Positions 44,327 to 52,240 of a DNA stretch of 64,000 bases are shown here, one piece after another. Every line of letters begins with the position of its first letter. Position 1 is the first letter of the stretch. Source of the stretch: UBA1181 sp045226255. GTDB lineage: Bacteria > Bacteroidota > Bacteroidia > Bacteroidales > Paludibacteraceae. Location of the stretch: contig JBGVCG010000036.1 in NCBI GenBank assembly GCA_045226255.1, positions 1 through 64,000 of the forward strand. The letters are read 5' to 3'. A program made the translations under genes and the position numbers. The notes beneath the pieces were generated by a model. The model was not told the DNA's origin. It ran no database searches and worked only from the letters and a program-made list of their open reading frames with translations.

Positions 44327-45670
44327 TCAATCTCTCCTAAACAAATCCCTCGTATAAACTTTCTGCTCCACATCATCCAGACAACTATCATAACGATTAG
44401 CTATAATAGCTTGGGACTGCGACTTGAACTTCGACAAGTCATTCACCACCACGCTACCGAAGAAAGTGGAACCATCCTCCAACGTCGGCTCGTAGATAAT
44501 GACATTCGCGCCCTTCGCCTTTACCCTTTTCATCACACCTTGGATAGAACTTTGGCGGAAATTATCGGAATTGGACTTCATCGTCAAGCGATAAACACCG
44601 ATGGTGACAGGTTTCTCATGGCATTGGTTATAACCATTCTGATTGCTATAATCATAGTATCCAGCCTTGCGAAGCACCTGATCCGCGATGAAATCCTTAC
44701 GGGTCCGGTTACTCTCCACGATGGCAGTCATCATATTCTGTGGCACATCGCTATAATTCGCCAACAACTGTTTCGTATCCTTCGGCAAGCAATATCCACC
44801 ATAACCAAAAGATGGATTATTATAGTGGGTTCCGATACGAGGATCCAGGCCTACGCCTTGGATGATCGCCTGAGCGTCGAGACCCTTCACCTCCGCATAT
44901 GTATCCAGCTCATTGAAATAGCTGACACGGAGCGCCAAATATGTATTAGCGAAAAGCTTCACAGCCTCCGCCTCCTTCATACCCATAAAAAGCGTATCGA
45001 TGTCATCCTTCAACGCACCCTCCTGCAGGAGCGCCGCAAAAGTTTTCGCATACACCTCAGCCTGGTCACTCGCCACCATCCGGATCGCATCATTTTCCTC
45101 CTTGAAAGCCGGTACATCAATGATTTTCGGGTATCCCACAATAATTCGGGACGGGTACAAGTTGTCGTAAAGCGCCTTGCTTTCACGCAAGAACTCAGGA
45201 GAGAACAGCAAATTGAACTTCTTCCCCGCAAGGCTAGCCGTCTCGGCGAACTTTTTCGCATAACGGACATACAAGTTGCGCGTGTAACCGACGGGGATGG
45301 TAGACTTAATCACCATCACCGCATCCGGATTAACCTCCAGTACAAGATCAATCACCTCCTCCACATGACTCGTGTCAAAGTAATTCTTCACGGGGTCATA
45401 ATTCGTAGGGGCAGCGATTACGACAAAATCAGCGTCCTTGTAGGCGGAAGCCCCATCCAACGTAGCCTTCAAATCCAATGGTTTTTCCGCCAAATACTTC
45501 TCGATATAATCATCTTGAATCGGCGACTTACGATTGTTGATCAAGTCAACCTTTTCCGGTATCACATCCACTGCGACAACAGAGTGATGCTGAGCCAATA
45601 ATGTGGCGATACTCAACCCCACATATCCTGTTCCTGCGACAGCGATCCTCAAATCCTTAAAATCTCTCAT
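44327..45670 (-). CDS. ugd: UDP-glucose 6-dehydrogenase
   Basis: A 447-residue NAD-dependent enzyme. The dinucleotide motif is AVAGTGYVGLSIATLL (10-25), and FVVIAAPTNYDPVKNYFDTS, KSTIPVGYT and FSPEFLRESKALYDNLYPSR match the E. coli-type Ugd, which oxidises UDP-glucose to UDP-glucuronate. The catalytic Cys is Cys294 in GYGGYCLPKDT. The tail after about residue 390 is longer than the E. coli enzyme, but the sequence is continuous. It resembles Ugd more than the WbpA-type UDP-GlcNAc dehydrogenases, which matters for the WbpB/D/E trio nearby. It lies 2 bp below the WbpB-like gene. Confidence 0.92.
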   Translation of the reverse strand: MRDFKDLRIAVAGTGYVGLSIATLLAQHHSVVAVDVIPEKVDLINNRKSPIQDDYIEKYLAEKPLDLKATLDGASAYKDADFVVIAAPTNYDPVKNYFDTSHVEEVIDLVLEVNPDAVMVIKSTIPVGYTRNLYVRYAKKFAETASLAGKKFNLLFSPEFLRESKALYDNLYPSRIIVGYPKIIDVPAFKEENDAIRMVASDQAEVYAKTFAALLQEGALKDDIDTLFMGMKEAEAVKLFANTYLALRVSYFNELDTYAEVKGLDAQAIIQGVGLDPRIGTHYNNPSFGYGGYCLPKDTKQLLANYSDVPQNMMTAIVESNRTRKDFIADQVLRKAGYYDYSNQNGYNQCHEKPVTIGVYRLTMKSNSDNFRQSSIQGVMKRVKAKGANVIIYEPTLEDGSTFFGSVVVNDLSKFKSQSQAIIANRYDSCLDDVEQKVYTRDLFRRD

Positions 45671-45672
45671 AA

Positions 45673-46695
45673 TTAAACACGCTTTGACCAGACTCCATCG
45701 CGAACCGCATAGATTCGTTCGATGATGTCAACAACTTTTAAACCCTCCAACACATTGGTTGTGATGGAATTATCATTTTGTAAAGTATCAATCACATTTT
45801 TTATGACCAAATGGTGGTTTTGGGCAGAACCCTTATACGCACCATAATCGTTCGGTGGATTGCTAGGCGCCAACTCAGGCATCTCGTAATCCTGCACATG
45901 GCAATAGACCACCTCGTTCATGTACTGACCAGCCACCTTAACCGTTCCCTTTTCACCGACGATAGTGATGCTGCTCTCCAGGTTGGTGTCCCACACAGCG
46001 GTGGAATAATTCAAGCAACCCATGCCACCGTTCATGAAGTCGAACGTGACAACCCCGCTATCCTCAAAATCGGTCAGATCCTTATGCGAGAAATCGTTGA
46101 AATGTCCGGTGATGTTCGTAATATCACCAAATAGCCAATACATGATATCGATGAAATGGGAAAATTGGGTGAAGAGAGTCCCGCCATCCAAGCGGCCATC
46201 CCCATGCCAATTCCCCTTCTTGTAATAACGCTCGTCACGGTTCCAGAAACAGTTCAACTGGACCATAAAGATTTTGCCCAGCCGTTTCTCCGTCACCATC
46301 TGTTTCAACCACACGGAAGGAGGAGAATAGCGGTTTTGCATCACGCAGAAGACCCTTTTGGAGACCTCCAAAGACTTACTAACCAGTTTCTCCGCATCCG
46401 CCTTGCTCAGTGCGATAGGTTTTTCGATAACCACATGATGCCTCGTTTCCAAGACCATCAACGCATAAGGAGCATGGAAGAAGTTCGGCGTGCAGATGTT
46501 CACCACATCGAACTGCAGCCCGGAAGCCAACAGATCCTCAATAGAGGAGAAATACGGAAGGTCATCCGTGAAATCCACCTTCTCCTTCGGCAAAACGTCA
46601 CATACCGCCACCAATTCAGCCTCAGGATTCCTGCGGATCATCTCCGCATGGCGTTTCCCGATGTGGCCATATCCAACTACTGCAAATCTAACCAT
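45673..46695 (-). CDS. Gfo/Idh/MocA dehydrogenase, WbpB/WlbA-like
   Basis: A 340-residue NAD-dependent sugar dehydrogenase. The start FAVVGYGHIGKRHAEMI holds the dinucleotide motif, and HHVVIEKPIALSKADAEKL holds the catalytic lysine of the E-K-P motif. The sequence LGKIFMVQLNCFWNRDERYYKKGNWHG-type segment and GGTLFTQFSHFIDI resemble WbpB/WlbA, which oxidise C3 of UDP-N-acetylglucosaminuronate. The neighbours include a WbpD-like acetyltransferase (4 bp upstream) and, further up, a WbpE-like aminotransferase, which together would convert the 3-keto group to a 3-acetamido group. It lies 2 bp above ugd. Confidence 0.88.
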   Translation of the reverse strand: MVRFAVVGYGHIGKRHAEMIRRNPEAELVAVCDVLPKEKVDFTDDLPYFSSIEDLLASGLQFDVVNICTPNFFHAPYALMVLETRHHVVIEKPIALSKADAEKLVSKSLEVSKRVFCVMQNRYSPPSVWLKQMVTEKRLGKIFMVQLNCFWNRDERYYKKGNWHGDGRLDGGTLFTQFSHFIDIMYWLFGDITNITGHFNDFSHKDLTDFEDSGVVTFDFMNGGMGCLNYSTAVWDTNLESSITIVGEKGTVKVAGQYMNEVVYCHVQDYEMPELAPSNPPNDYGAYKGSAQNHHLVIKNVIDTLQNDNSITTNVLEGLKVVDIIERIYAVRDGVWSKRV

Positions 46696-46699
46696 GAAA

Positions 46700-47269
46700 T
46701 CAATCGATTTTTCTCACCATTCCATTCCTCAGTTCGTAAGAAGAATGCGTTTCCGGGCAAACAGCCTTCCCCGTTTCGTCAAAGGACAAACGATGGCCAT
46801 ATTCGCTCACCCAGCCAATTTGTCTACCTGGATTACCAACCAGCAGGGCGAAAGGTTTGACATCCTTCGTCACCACCGTACCGGCACCCACCATCGCATA
46901 AGCACCAATCTCAACGCCACAAACGACCGTCGCATTCGCACCAATCGAAGCCCCTTTCCTCACCAAAGTCGTTTTAAACTCAGACTTACGGTTCACAAAG
47001 CTTCTCGGATTGATGACGTTAGTGAATACCATGGAAGGACCCAAAAACACATCGTCCTCACAAATAACGCCCGTATAGACAGACACGTTATTCTGGATTT
47101 TCACATTATTGCCGATTTTCACATCAGGTGAAACGACCACATTTTGCCCAATGTTGCAGTTGTCGCCAATGCGAGCACCAGACATGACATGGGAAAAATG
47201 CCATATTTTTACGTTTTCACCTATCACGGAACCCTCGTCCACAACAGCGGTTTCATGAATAAAAGACAT
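46700..47269 (-). CDS. WbpD/WlbB-like hexapeptide-repeat N-acetyltransferase
   Basis: A 189-residue left-handed beta-helix protein with many [IV]-G-x-N-V-K hexapeptides (VIGENVKIWHFSHV, IGDNCNIGQNVVV, IGNNVKIQNNVSVY). FTNVINPRSFVNRKSEFKTT and VRKGASIGANATVVCGVEIG are the pattern of WbpD/WlbB, which acetylate the 3-amino group of UDP-3-amino-2-acetamido-uronates with acetyl-CoA. It is the first gene of the main polysaccharide transcript, behind a leader of about 200 nt. The final 30 residues are not conserved by eye. Confidence 0.9.
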   Translation of the reverse strand: MSFIHETAVVDEGSVIGENVKIWHFSHVMSGARIGDNCNIGQNVVVSPDVKIGNNVKIQNNVSVYTGVICEDDVFLGPSMVFTNVINPRSFVNRKSEFKTTLVRKGASIGANATVVCGVEIGAYAMVGAGTVVTKDVKPFALLVGNPGRQIGWVSEYGHRLSFDETGKAVCPETHSSYELRNGMVRKID

Positions 47270-47571
47270 GTTATCGGATAAATTTTGGCAAAAACTTCGT
47301 TATCGTGAGTAACATGTAAGACAATACAAATCACTCATTCACAGACAATTAATAATATTTTCGGATATATCTCCAAATTTCACCCTAAAAAGAACTAAAA
47401 TGAAACGAAGGAACACATACCCATATAAAAACACTTCCATGGGTAGGGTGACAACTCACCCTACCCCTAGAAGAAGTATGCAAATTTACGACAAATCGAT
47501 AACATTACAAAACATATACTATGCTTTTTCCCCCCATTTTGCGAAGTCTATTCAAACAAATCGAAGGTCTT
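47270..47571 (-). promoter_or_regulatory. Promoter and long structured leader of the main polysaccharide operon
   Basis: The gap between rmlB and the WbpD-like gene holds a full promoter on the minus strand: TTTG (47508-47511), 19-bp spacer and TAAATTTG (47481-47488), an exact -7 box. A start near 47474 would leave a leader of about 205 nt. At its extreme 5' end is a perfect 10-bp hairpin, arms GGGTAGGGTG and CACCCTACCC (47441-47466), loop of 6 nt. The remaining leader (47270-47440) is AT-rich with no clear stem or open frame. No T run directly follows the hairpin, so it does not look like a simple terminator. Confidence 0.65.
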
Positions 47572-48714
47572 TTATCTACCCTTGTACATGTCCTCGTAAT
47601 ACTTCTCGTATTCACCGCTTGTGATATTATCCATCCACTCCTGGTTTTCGAGGTACCACTTCACCGTCTTTTCGATTCCCTCCTCAAACTGCAGGCTTGG
47701 TTCCCAGCCCAATTCCCTCTGCAGTTTAGTAGAGTCAATGGCATAACGGGCATCGTGACCCAAACGGTCTGTCACGTAAGTAATCAGGTTCATATCCTCC
47801 CCTTCCTTACGACCCAACAAACGGTCTACCGTATTGATCACCACCTTGATGATATCGATGTTCTTCCACTCGTTGAAACCGCCGATATTGTACGTTTCAG
47901 CCACCTTGCCCTTATGGAAAATCGTATCGATGGCACGGGCATGATCCTCAACGAAGAGCCAATCACGCACATTCTCTCCCTTACCATACACTGGCAACGG
48001 CTTTCTCTGACGTATGTTATTGATAAACAAAGGAATCAACTTCTCAGGGAACTGGTATGGACCATAATTGTTAGAGCAGTTCGTCACAATGGTCGGCATT
48101 CCATATGTGTCATGGAAAGCGCGCACGAAGTGGTCGGATCCAGCCTTTGACGCCGAATACGGGGAATGTGGGGTATACTTGGTCGTCTCATAGAAGAAAT
48201 CACTTCCATATGCCAAATGATGTTTAGAGCTGGAGGCTGTGGTCGAGAACGGAGGTTCTACACCCTCAGGATGATTCATCTGCAGAGCGCCATACACCTC
48301 ATCGGTCGAGATATGATAGAAGAGCTTTCCCTCATACTTTTCAGGCAAAGACTCCCAATACGTTTTGGCAGCCTGCAAAAGGGAAAGGGTACCTAGGACA
48401 TTCGTTTTCGCGAATGTGAACGGATCCTTGATTGAACGATCCACATGGCTTTCCGCCGCAAGATGGATGATTCCATCGATGTTTTCGGTCTGCATCAGGT
48501 CATAAAACGCCTCAATATCACAGATGTCCATCTTGACGAATTTATAATTCGGCTTATCCTCCACATCCTTCAGATTCGCCAAATTTCCCGCATAAGTCAG
48601 CTTATCTAAGTTAATAATCTTATAATCAGGATATTTATTCACAAACAATCGAACAACGTGAGAACCGATGAAACCAGCACCGCCCGTAATCACAATACTT
48701 CTCTTAAAAGCCAT
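47572..48714 (-). CDS. rmlB: dTDP-glucose 4,6-dehydratase
   Basis: A 380-residue extended short-chain dehydrogenase. The NAD motif is ITGGAGFIGSHVVRLF. The active site has HISTDEVYGAL, with the Thr-Asp-Glu typical of RmlB, and YSASKAGSDHFVRAF, with the catalytic Tyr and Lys. It also has CSNNYGPYQFPEKLIPL and GENVRDWLFVEDHARAI. The enzyme makes dTDP-4-keto-6-deoxy-glucose. No rmlA, rmlC, rmlD or other dTDP-sugar partner lies in the window, so its end product is unknown. It is 57 bp below the WbpE-like gene. The slightly longer length compared with E. coli RmlB is due to an internal insertion near residue 145-175. Confidence 0.95.
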   Translation of the reverse strand: MAFKRSIVITGGAGFIGSHVVRLFVNKYPDYKIINLDKLTYAGNLANLKDVEDKPNYKFVKMDICDIEAFYDLMQTENIDGIIHLAAESHVDRSIKDPFTFAKTNVLGTLSLLQAAKTYWESLPEKYEGKLFYHISTDEVYGALQMNHPEGVEPPFSTTASSSKHHLAYGSDFFYETTKYTPHSPYSASKAGSDHFVRAFHDTYGMPTIVTNCSNNYGPYQFPEKLIPLFINNIRQRKPLPVYGKGENVRDWLFVEDHARAIDTIFHKGKVAETYNIGGFNEWKNIDIIKVVINTVDRLLGRKEGEDMNLITYVTDRLGHDARYAIDSTKLQRELGWEPSLQFEEGIEKTVKWYLENQEWMDNITSGEYEKYYEDMYKGR

Positions 48715-48771
48715 ATTCTCTCTAAACTATTAATTAAAATTCATTATAAACATCTCATAAAAAGCCCCTTA

Positions 48772-49905
48772 TCATTTATCAGAGAAGAAAGCATGTATCT
48801 TATCCACAATAAACGTCAGGACATTCTCCTTCAACTCCGAATGCATCGGCAAAGACAACACAACCTTCGACAGATGCTCCGCTACGGGGAAATCCCCCTC
48901 CTTGTAACGCACATCCGCATAAGCCTTTTGCAAATGTAATGGAATTGGATAATATATCATAGAAGAAATACCGTTCTCCCTCAAAAAATTTTGAAGGGCA
49001 TCCCTCTTTTCCGCTGGCACCTGAATCGTGTACTGGTGGTACGAATGGGTGGAGCGGGAGGCCTTACAAGGAATAACAATCTGAGGTACGTCCGACAACG
49101 CCGCATCATAAAAAGCAGCCGCTGCACGACGATTGGTGACATACTCGTCCAAATGCTTCAGTTTCACGTCCAACACAGCCGCTTGGATACTATCCAGTCG
49201 AGAATTCACCCCCACCCGATCATGATGATAACGCACCGTCATTCCATGGTTAGCGATAGATCGGGCGATGGCTGCCAATTCGTCATCATCCGTAAACAAC
49301 GCACCCCCATCTCCGAAGCAGCCCAAGTTCTTGGAAGGGAAGAAGGAAGTGCAACCAATATGACCCATACAACCCGATTTTTTCACGATTCCATCGGAAA
49401 AATGATAATCCGAACCGATGGATTGGCAGGCATCCTCCACAACAAAAAGGTGATATTTCTCCGCCAATTTGAGGATAGCTTCCATATCCGCGTTCTGACC
49501 GAAGAGATGAACGGGCACCACCGCCTTCGTTTTGGGTGTGATGGCCTTTTCGACAGCCTCGGCCGTCATACAGAAAGTACGTGGGTCGACATCCACGACA
49601 ACAGGCGTCAGTCCCAACAAGGCAACAACCTCAGCAGTAGCGATAAACGTGAAAGTAGGCGTAATAACCTCATCCCCAGGGCGTAAACCAAGAGTCATCA
49701 GTGCGATTTGTAACGCATCCGTTCCATTGCCCACCGGAACGACATGTTTTATACCCAGATACTCCTCAAAGTGGTCTTGGAAACGGGACACGGACTCTCC
49801 CCTAACGAAAGCGGTCGAATCCAATACATCCTGAATGGCCGTATCCACCTCGTCCTTTATTTTCAAGTACTGACTTTTCAAGTCAACCATGGGAATCTGT
49901 TCCAT
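48772..49905 (-). CDS. DegT/DnrJ/EryC1 aminotransferase, WbpE/WlbC-like
   Basis: A 377-residue PLP enzyme. It matches WbpE well: IPMVDLKSQYLKIKDEVDTA at the start, GNGTDALQIALMTLGLRPGD, VPVHLFGQNADMEAIL, and VEDACQSIGS. The Schiff-base lysine is Lys192 in SFFPSKNLGCFGDGGA. WbpE transfers the glutamate amino group to C3 of the 3-keto uronate made by WbpB, so it belongs with the WbpB- and WbpD-like genes at 45.7-47.3 kb, although rmlB and the operon leader separate them. It leads a short unit with rmlB. A dTDP-sugar 3-aminotransferase is the alternative. Confidence 0.9.
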   Translation of the reverse strand: MEQIPMVDLKSQYLKIKDEVDTAIQDVLDSTAFVRGESVSRFQDHFEEYLGIKHVVPVGNGTDALQIALMTLGLRPGDEVITPTFTFIATAEVVALLGLTPVVVDVDPRTFCMTAEAVEKAITPKTKAVVPVHLFGQNADMEAILKLAEKYHLFVVEDACQSIGSDYHFSDGIVKKSGCMGHIGCTSFFPSKNLGCFGDGGALFTDDDELAAIARSIANHGMTVRYHHDRVGVNSRLDSIQAAVLDVKLKHLDEYVTNRRAAAAFYDAALSDVPQIVIPCKASRSTHSYHQYTIQVPAEKRDALQNFLRENGISSMIYYPIPLHLQKAYADVRYKEGDFPVAEHLSKVVLSLPMHSELKENVLTFIVDKIHAFFSDK

Positions 49906-49969
49906 AAGCGAAGTATTTAGGCAATTTACAATAAATCAGTGCAATAATGCAGGGGAATATCACCCGTCA

Positions 49970-50698
49970 TCAGTACGCTACATCACACAAGAAGAGACCT
50001 TCCGCAGGGGCGGAGGTACCAGCCGAGCAACGATTTTTCTCCTCGATGATGCGTCTGAAGCCATTCACATCCAGTTTACCCTTCCCCACTTCCAGCATAG
50101 TACCAACGATAGCCCTCACCATATTCCGGAGAAAGCGGTCAGCTTGGATAGTGAACACGAGGCAATCCTCCTCAAAGTTCCACTCCGCCCGCATAATCTT
50201 GCAATTGTTGGTCTTCACATCCGTATGAACCTTGCTGAAGCTGGTGAAATCAGTATAATCGAAGAGCGTTTTAGCCGCCTCATTCATCCGATCCACATCA
50301 AGTGGGAAGGTCATTTTAGCGGATAAATCGCTCAAAAAAGGATTTTTCCTTCTGGAAATGTAATACTTGTACGTTCTCGATTTAGCGTCGAAACGAGCGT
50401 GGAAATCATCCGCCACCCTTTTCACGTCATATACGGATATATCACAAGGCAAGATGCTATTCAATTTATTCGCAAGAGAATCAAAATCAGCGATTTCACC
50501 GTCAAAATCGAAATGGGCAAACATCCGTTTAGCATGGACACCCGCATCAGTTCTTCCCGCACCCACCAACTCAATCTCCTTACGCAAGACCAAAGAAAGA
50601 GAGGAAGTGAGGACAGACTGGACGGTCACCTCATTTGGTTGGATTTGCCATCCATGATAATTAGTTCCCTTATATGAAAAACATATCAAGTAACGCAT
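49970..50698 (-). CDS. truA: tRNA pseudouridine(38-40) synthase
   Basis: A 242-residue enzyme from the ATG at 50698 (MRYLICFSYKGTNYHGWQIQ), the normal TruA start; an ATG nine codons upstream would overlap dapA by 7 bp. The catalytic aspartate is Asp51 in GAGRTDAGVHA. DFHARFDAKSRTYKYYI, FTSFSK and DRFLRNMVRAIVGTMLEVG are further family motifs. It isomerises uridines at positions 38-40 in the anticodon arm of tRNAs. It lies 20 bp below dapA and is probably co-transcribed with it. Confidence 0.96.
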   Translation of the reverse strand: MRYLICFSYKGTNYHGWQIQPNEVTVQSVLTSSLSLVLRKEIELVGAGRTDAGVHAKRMFAHFDFDGEIADFDSLANKLNSILPCDISVYDVKRVADDFHARFDAKSRTYKYYISRRKNPFLSDLSAKMTFPLDVDRMNEAAKTLFDYTDFTSFSKVHTDVKTNNCKIMRAEWNFEEDCLVFTIQADRFLRNMVRAIVGTMLEVGKGKLDVNGFRRIIEEKNRCSAGTSAPAEGLFLCDVAY

Positions 50699-50718
50699 GG
50701 AAAAATCCGATGGAAACG

Positions 50719-51612
50719 CTAACATTTGATATTCAATCCGTTCAATACCTCGCGGATTTTATCGTAGGTCACCATACGAGTCGGCACAAGCGGCAAACGA
50801 AGTTTATTCTGGATATAACCCATCAATGAAAGCATACACTTGGCACCCGCCGGATTACCATCCACGAACAAGAGGTCGAAAAGGTCCGTGAACTTCTGGT
50901 GGATCTGTCTAGCGGACTCGTAATCCCCTTGCAATGAGAGTCTAACCATTCGGCCGAACTCCTTAGGGAAAGCGTTTCCGATGACAGAGATAACACCTTG
51001 GGCACCCATTGTGATCAACGGATAGGTGATGCCATCATCGCCCGATATGACTATGAAGTCCTTCGGCTTTTTCTTGATGATGTCATTGATTTGGTCCATA
51101 TTACCACTCGCCTCCTTGACAGCGATGATCTTATCGAACTCACGGGCCAAACGGATAGTTGTATCAACCTGCATGTTGACACCCGTCCTACCCGGAATGT
51201 TATACATGATGACCGGCACGGGAGAAGCCTCCGCGATCGCCTTATAATGCTGATATATACCCTCTTGGGAAGGTTTGTTATAATAAGGCACAACGGAAAG
51301 GATCGCATCAATGCCGGTGAAATCGTCGTTTTTAAGCTTTTCGACAACCGCCCTGGTGCAATTACCACCCAAGCCCAATACAATAGGCACTGAGCCCTTC
51401 ACCTTATTTTGCACAAATCGAATGATAGTTTTTTTCTCATCATCAGTCAATGTCGGCGTTTCAGCCGTAGTACCCAACACGACCAAATAGTCGATTCCGT
51501 TCTGCAACTGATAGTCTAACAACCTACCTAGCGCATCAAAATCGACACTCTCATCTTCCTTGAATGGGGTTATCAAAGCGATTCCCAATCCTGTAAACTT
51601 CGTCTGTACCAT
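50719..51612 (-). CDS. dapA: 4-hydroxy-tetrahydrodipicolinate synthase
   Basis: A 297-residue aldolase-type enzyme that condenses pyruvate and aspartate semialdehyde in lysine and diaminopimelate synthesis. Lys166 in IIAVKEASGN forms the Schiff base with pyruvate. GTTAETPTL (47-55, with Thr48-Thr49), YYNKPSQEGIYQHY and MYNIPGRTGVN (with Tyr138) complete the active site. The stop codon is TAG. It lies in a housekeeping run after ligA and a small conserved gene. Confidence 0.97.
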   Translation of the reverse strand: MVQTKFTGLGIALITPFKEDESVDFDALGRLLDYQLQNGIDYLVVLGTTAETPTLTDDEKKTIIRFVQNKVKGSVPIVLGLGGNCTRAVVEKLKNDDFTGIDAILSVVPYYNKPSQEGIYQHYKAIAEASPVPVIMYNIPGRTGVNMQVDTTIRLAREFDKIIAVKEASGNMDQINDIIKKKPKDFIVISGDDGITYPLITMGAQGVISVIGNAFPKEFGRMVRLSLQGDYESARQIHQKFTDLFDLLFVDGNPAGAKCMLSLMGYIQNKLRLPLVPTRMVTYDKIREVLNGLNIKC

Positions 51613-51655
51613 AGACTATCACAAAACTTTCCTTTCGGGCGCGAAGATAACAAAA

Positions 51656-52201
51656 TTATGCCTTTGTCCCTATCGTCTTAAGGTAAAATAATATTTGTTC
51701 CAACAATTGTTCTTCTGTCGGATTGCCCTGCATGGACATCCGCAAATCATAGAAATCGAAGAATGGCTTATCCATACCACACTTACAATGGGCGAAAGAG
51801 ATAGATGCCAGGAACTTAAGTGGCAAGGATTCCTTCCGCGTCAGGTCAATCAGAACATCATACTGGACGGAAACAAACTTCCCCGTTATGATATTATTCG
51901 GTTTCTCCAAGAAGGAGATGGATTTCGTATCGAAAAAGAAAACTTTCTCGGAATCACCCGTACGTGGGTCATATTTAGGGATCATGCACCAAATTTTCGC
52001 CTTTTTATCGGAAACCATCTGATACAGTTTCGACAACTTAGCATGGTTAATATGCTCAGCGTCCATCAAGAGGACAACGCTCTTCACGTCATTCCAATTG
52101 ATAAACTTTTTTTCACGAGGTTGCTTCGCCTTTTTGACGAAAGACTTGGCGCAACTTTCGATGTATTTCCTTTTCAGTTCAAAAAACATGAGTCCCTTCA
52201 T
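51656..52201 (-). CDS. Conserved Bacteroidota protein between ligA and dapA (DUF6913-like)
   Basis: A 181-residue protein from the ATG at 52201; the frame is open to a TTG at 52228, and an ATG at 52189 is another option. It begins with a basic helical stretch (FFELKRKYIESCAKSFVKKAK), then VKSVVLLMDAEHINHAKLSKLYQ and FVSVQYDVLIDLTRKESLPLKFLASIS. No catalytic motif is visible and there is no signal peptide. I believe it is the Bacteroidota family DUF6913, on the basis of shape and the ligA-dapA neighbourhood, but this was not checked. Function unknown. Confidence 0.7.
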   Translation of the reverse strand: MKGLMFFELKRKYIESCAKSFVKKAKQPREKKFINWNDVKSVVLLMDAEHINHAKLSKLYQMVSDKKAKIWCMIPKYDPRTGDSEKVFFFDTKSISFLEKPNNIITGKFVSVQYDVLIDLTRKESLPLKFLASISFAHCKCGMDKPFFDFYDLRMSMQGNPTEEQLLEQILFYLKTIGTKA

Positions 52202-52240
52202 TAATACGTCCGAACAACGGATGTGCAAATATAGTCATTT

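Noticed and set aside
44264..45601. 445-codon plus-strand open frame opposite ugd
   Set aside because: ugd is certain from its motifs; the antisense frame has no recognisable domain and an Ile/Arg/His-rich composition.
47441..47466. Perfect 10-bp hairpin as the terminator of the wbpE-rmlB unit
   Set aside because: It has no following T run and lies downstream of a strong promoter facing the same way, so it is better read as part of the next leader.
51651..51658. Minus-strand TAATTTTG as a dapA promoter
   Set aside because: It overlaps the stop codon of the upstream gene and has no -33 element; co-transcription is simpler.
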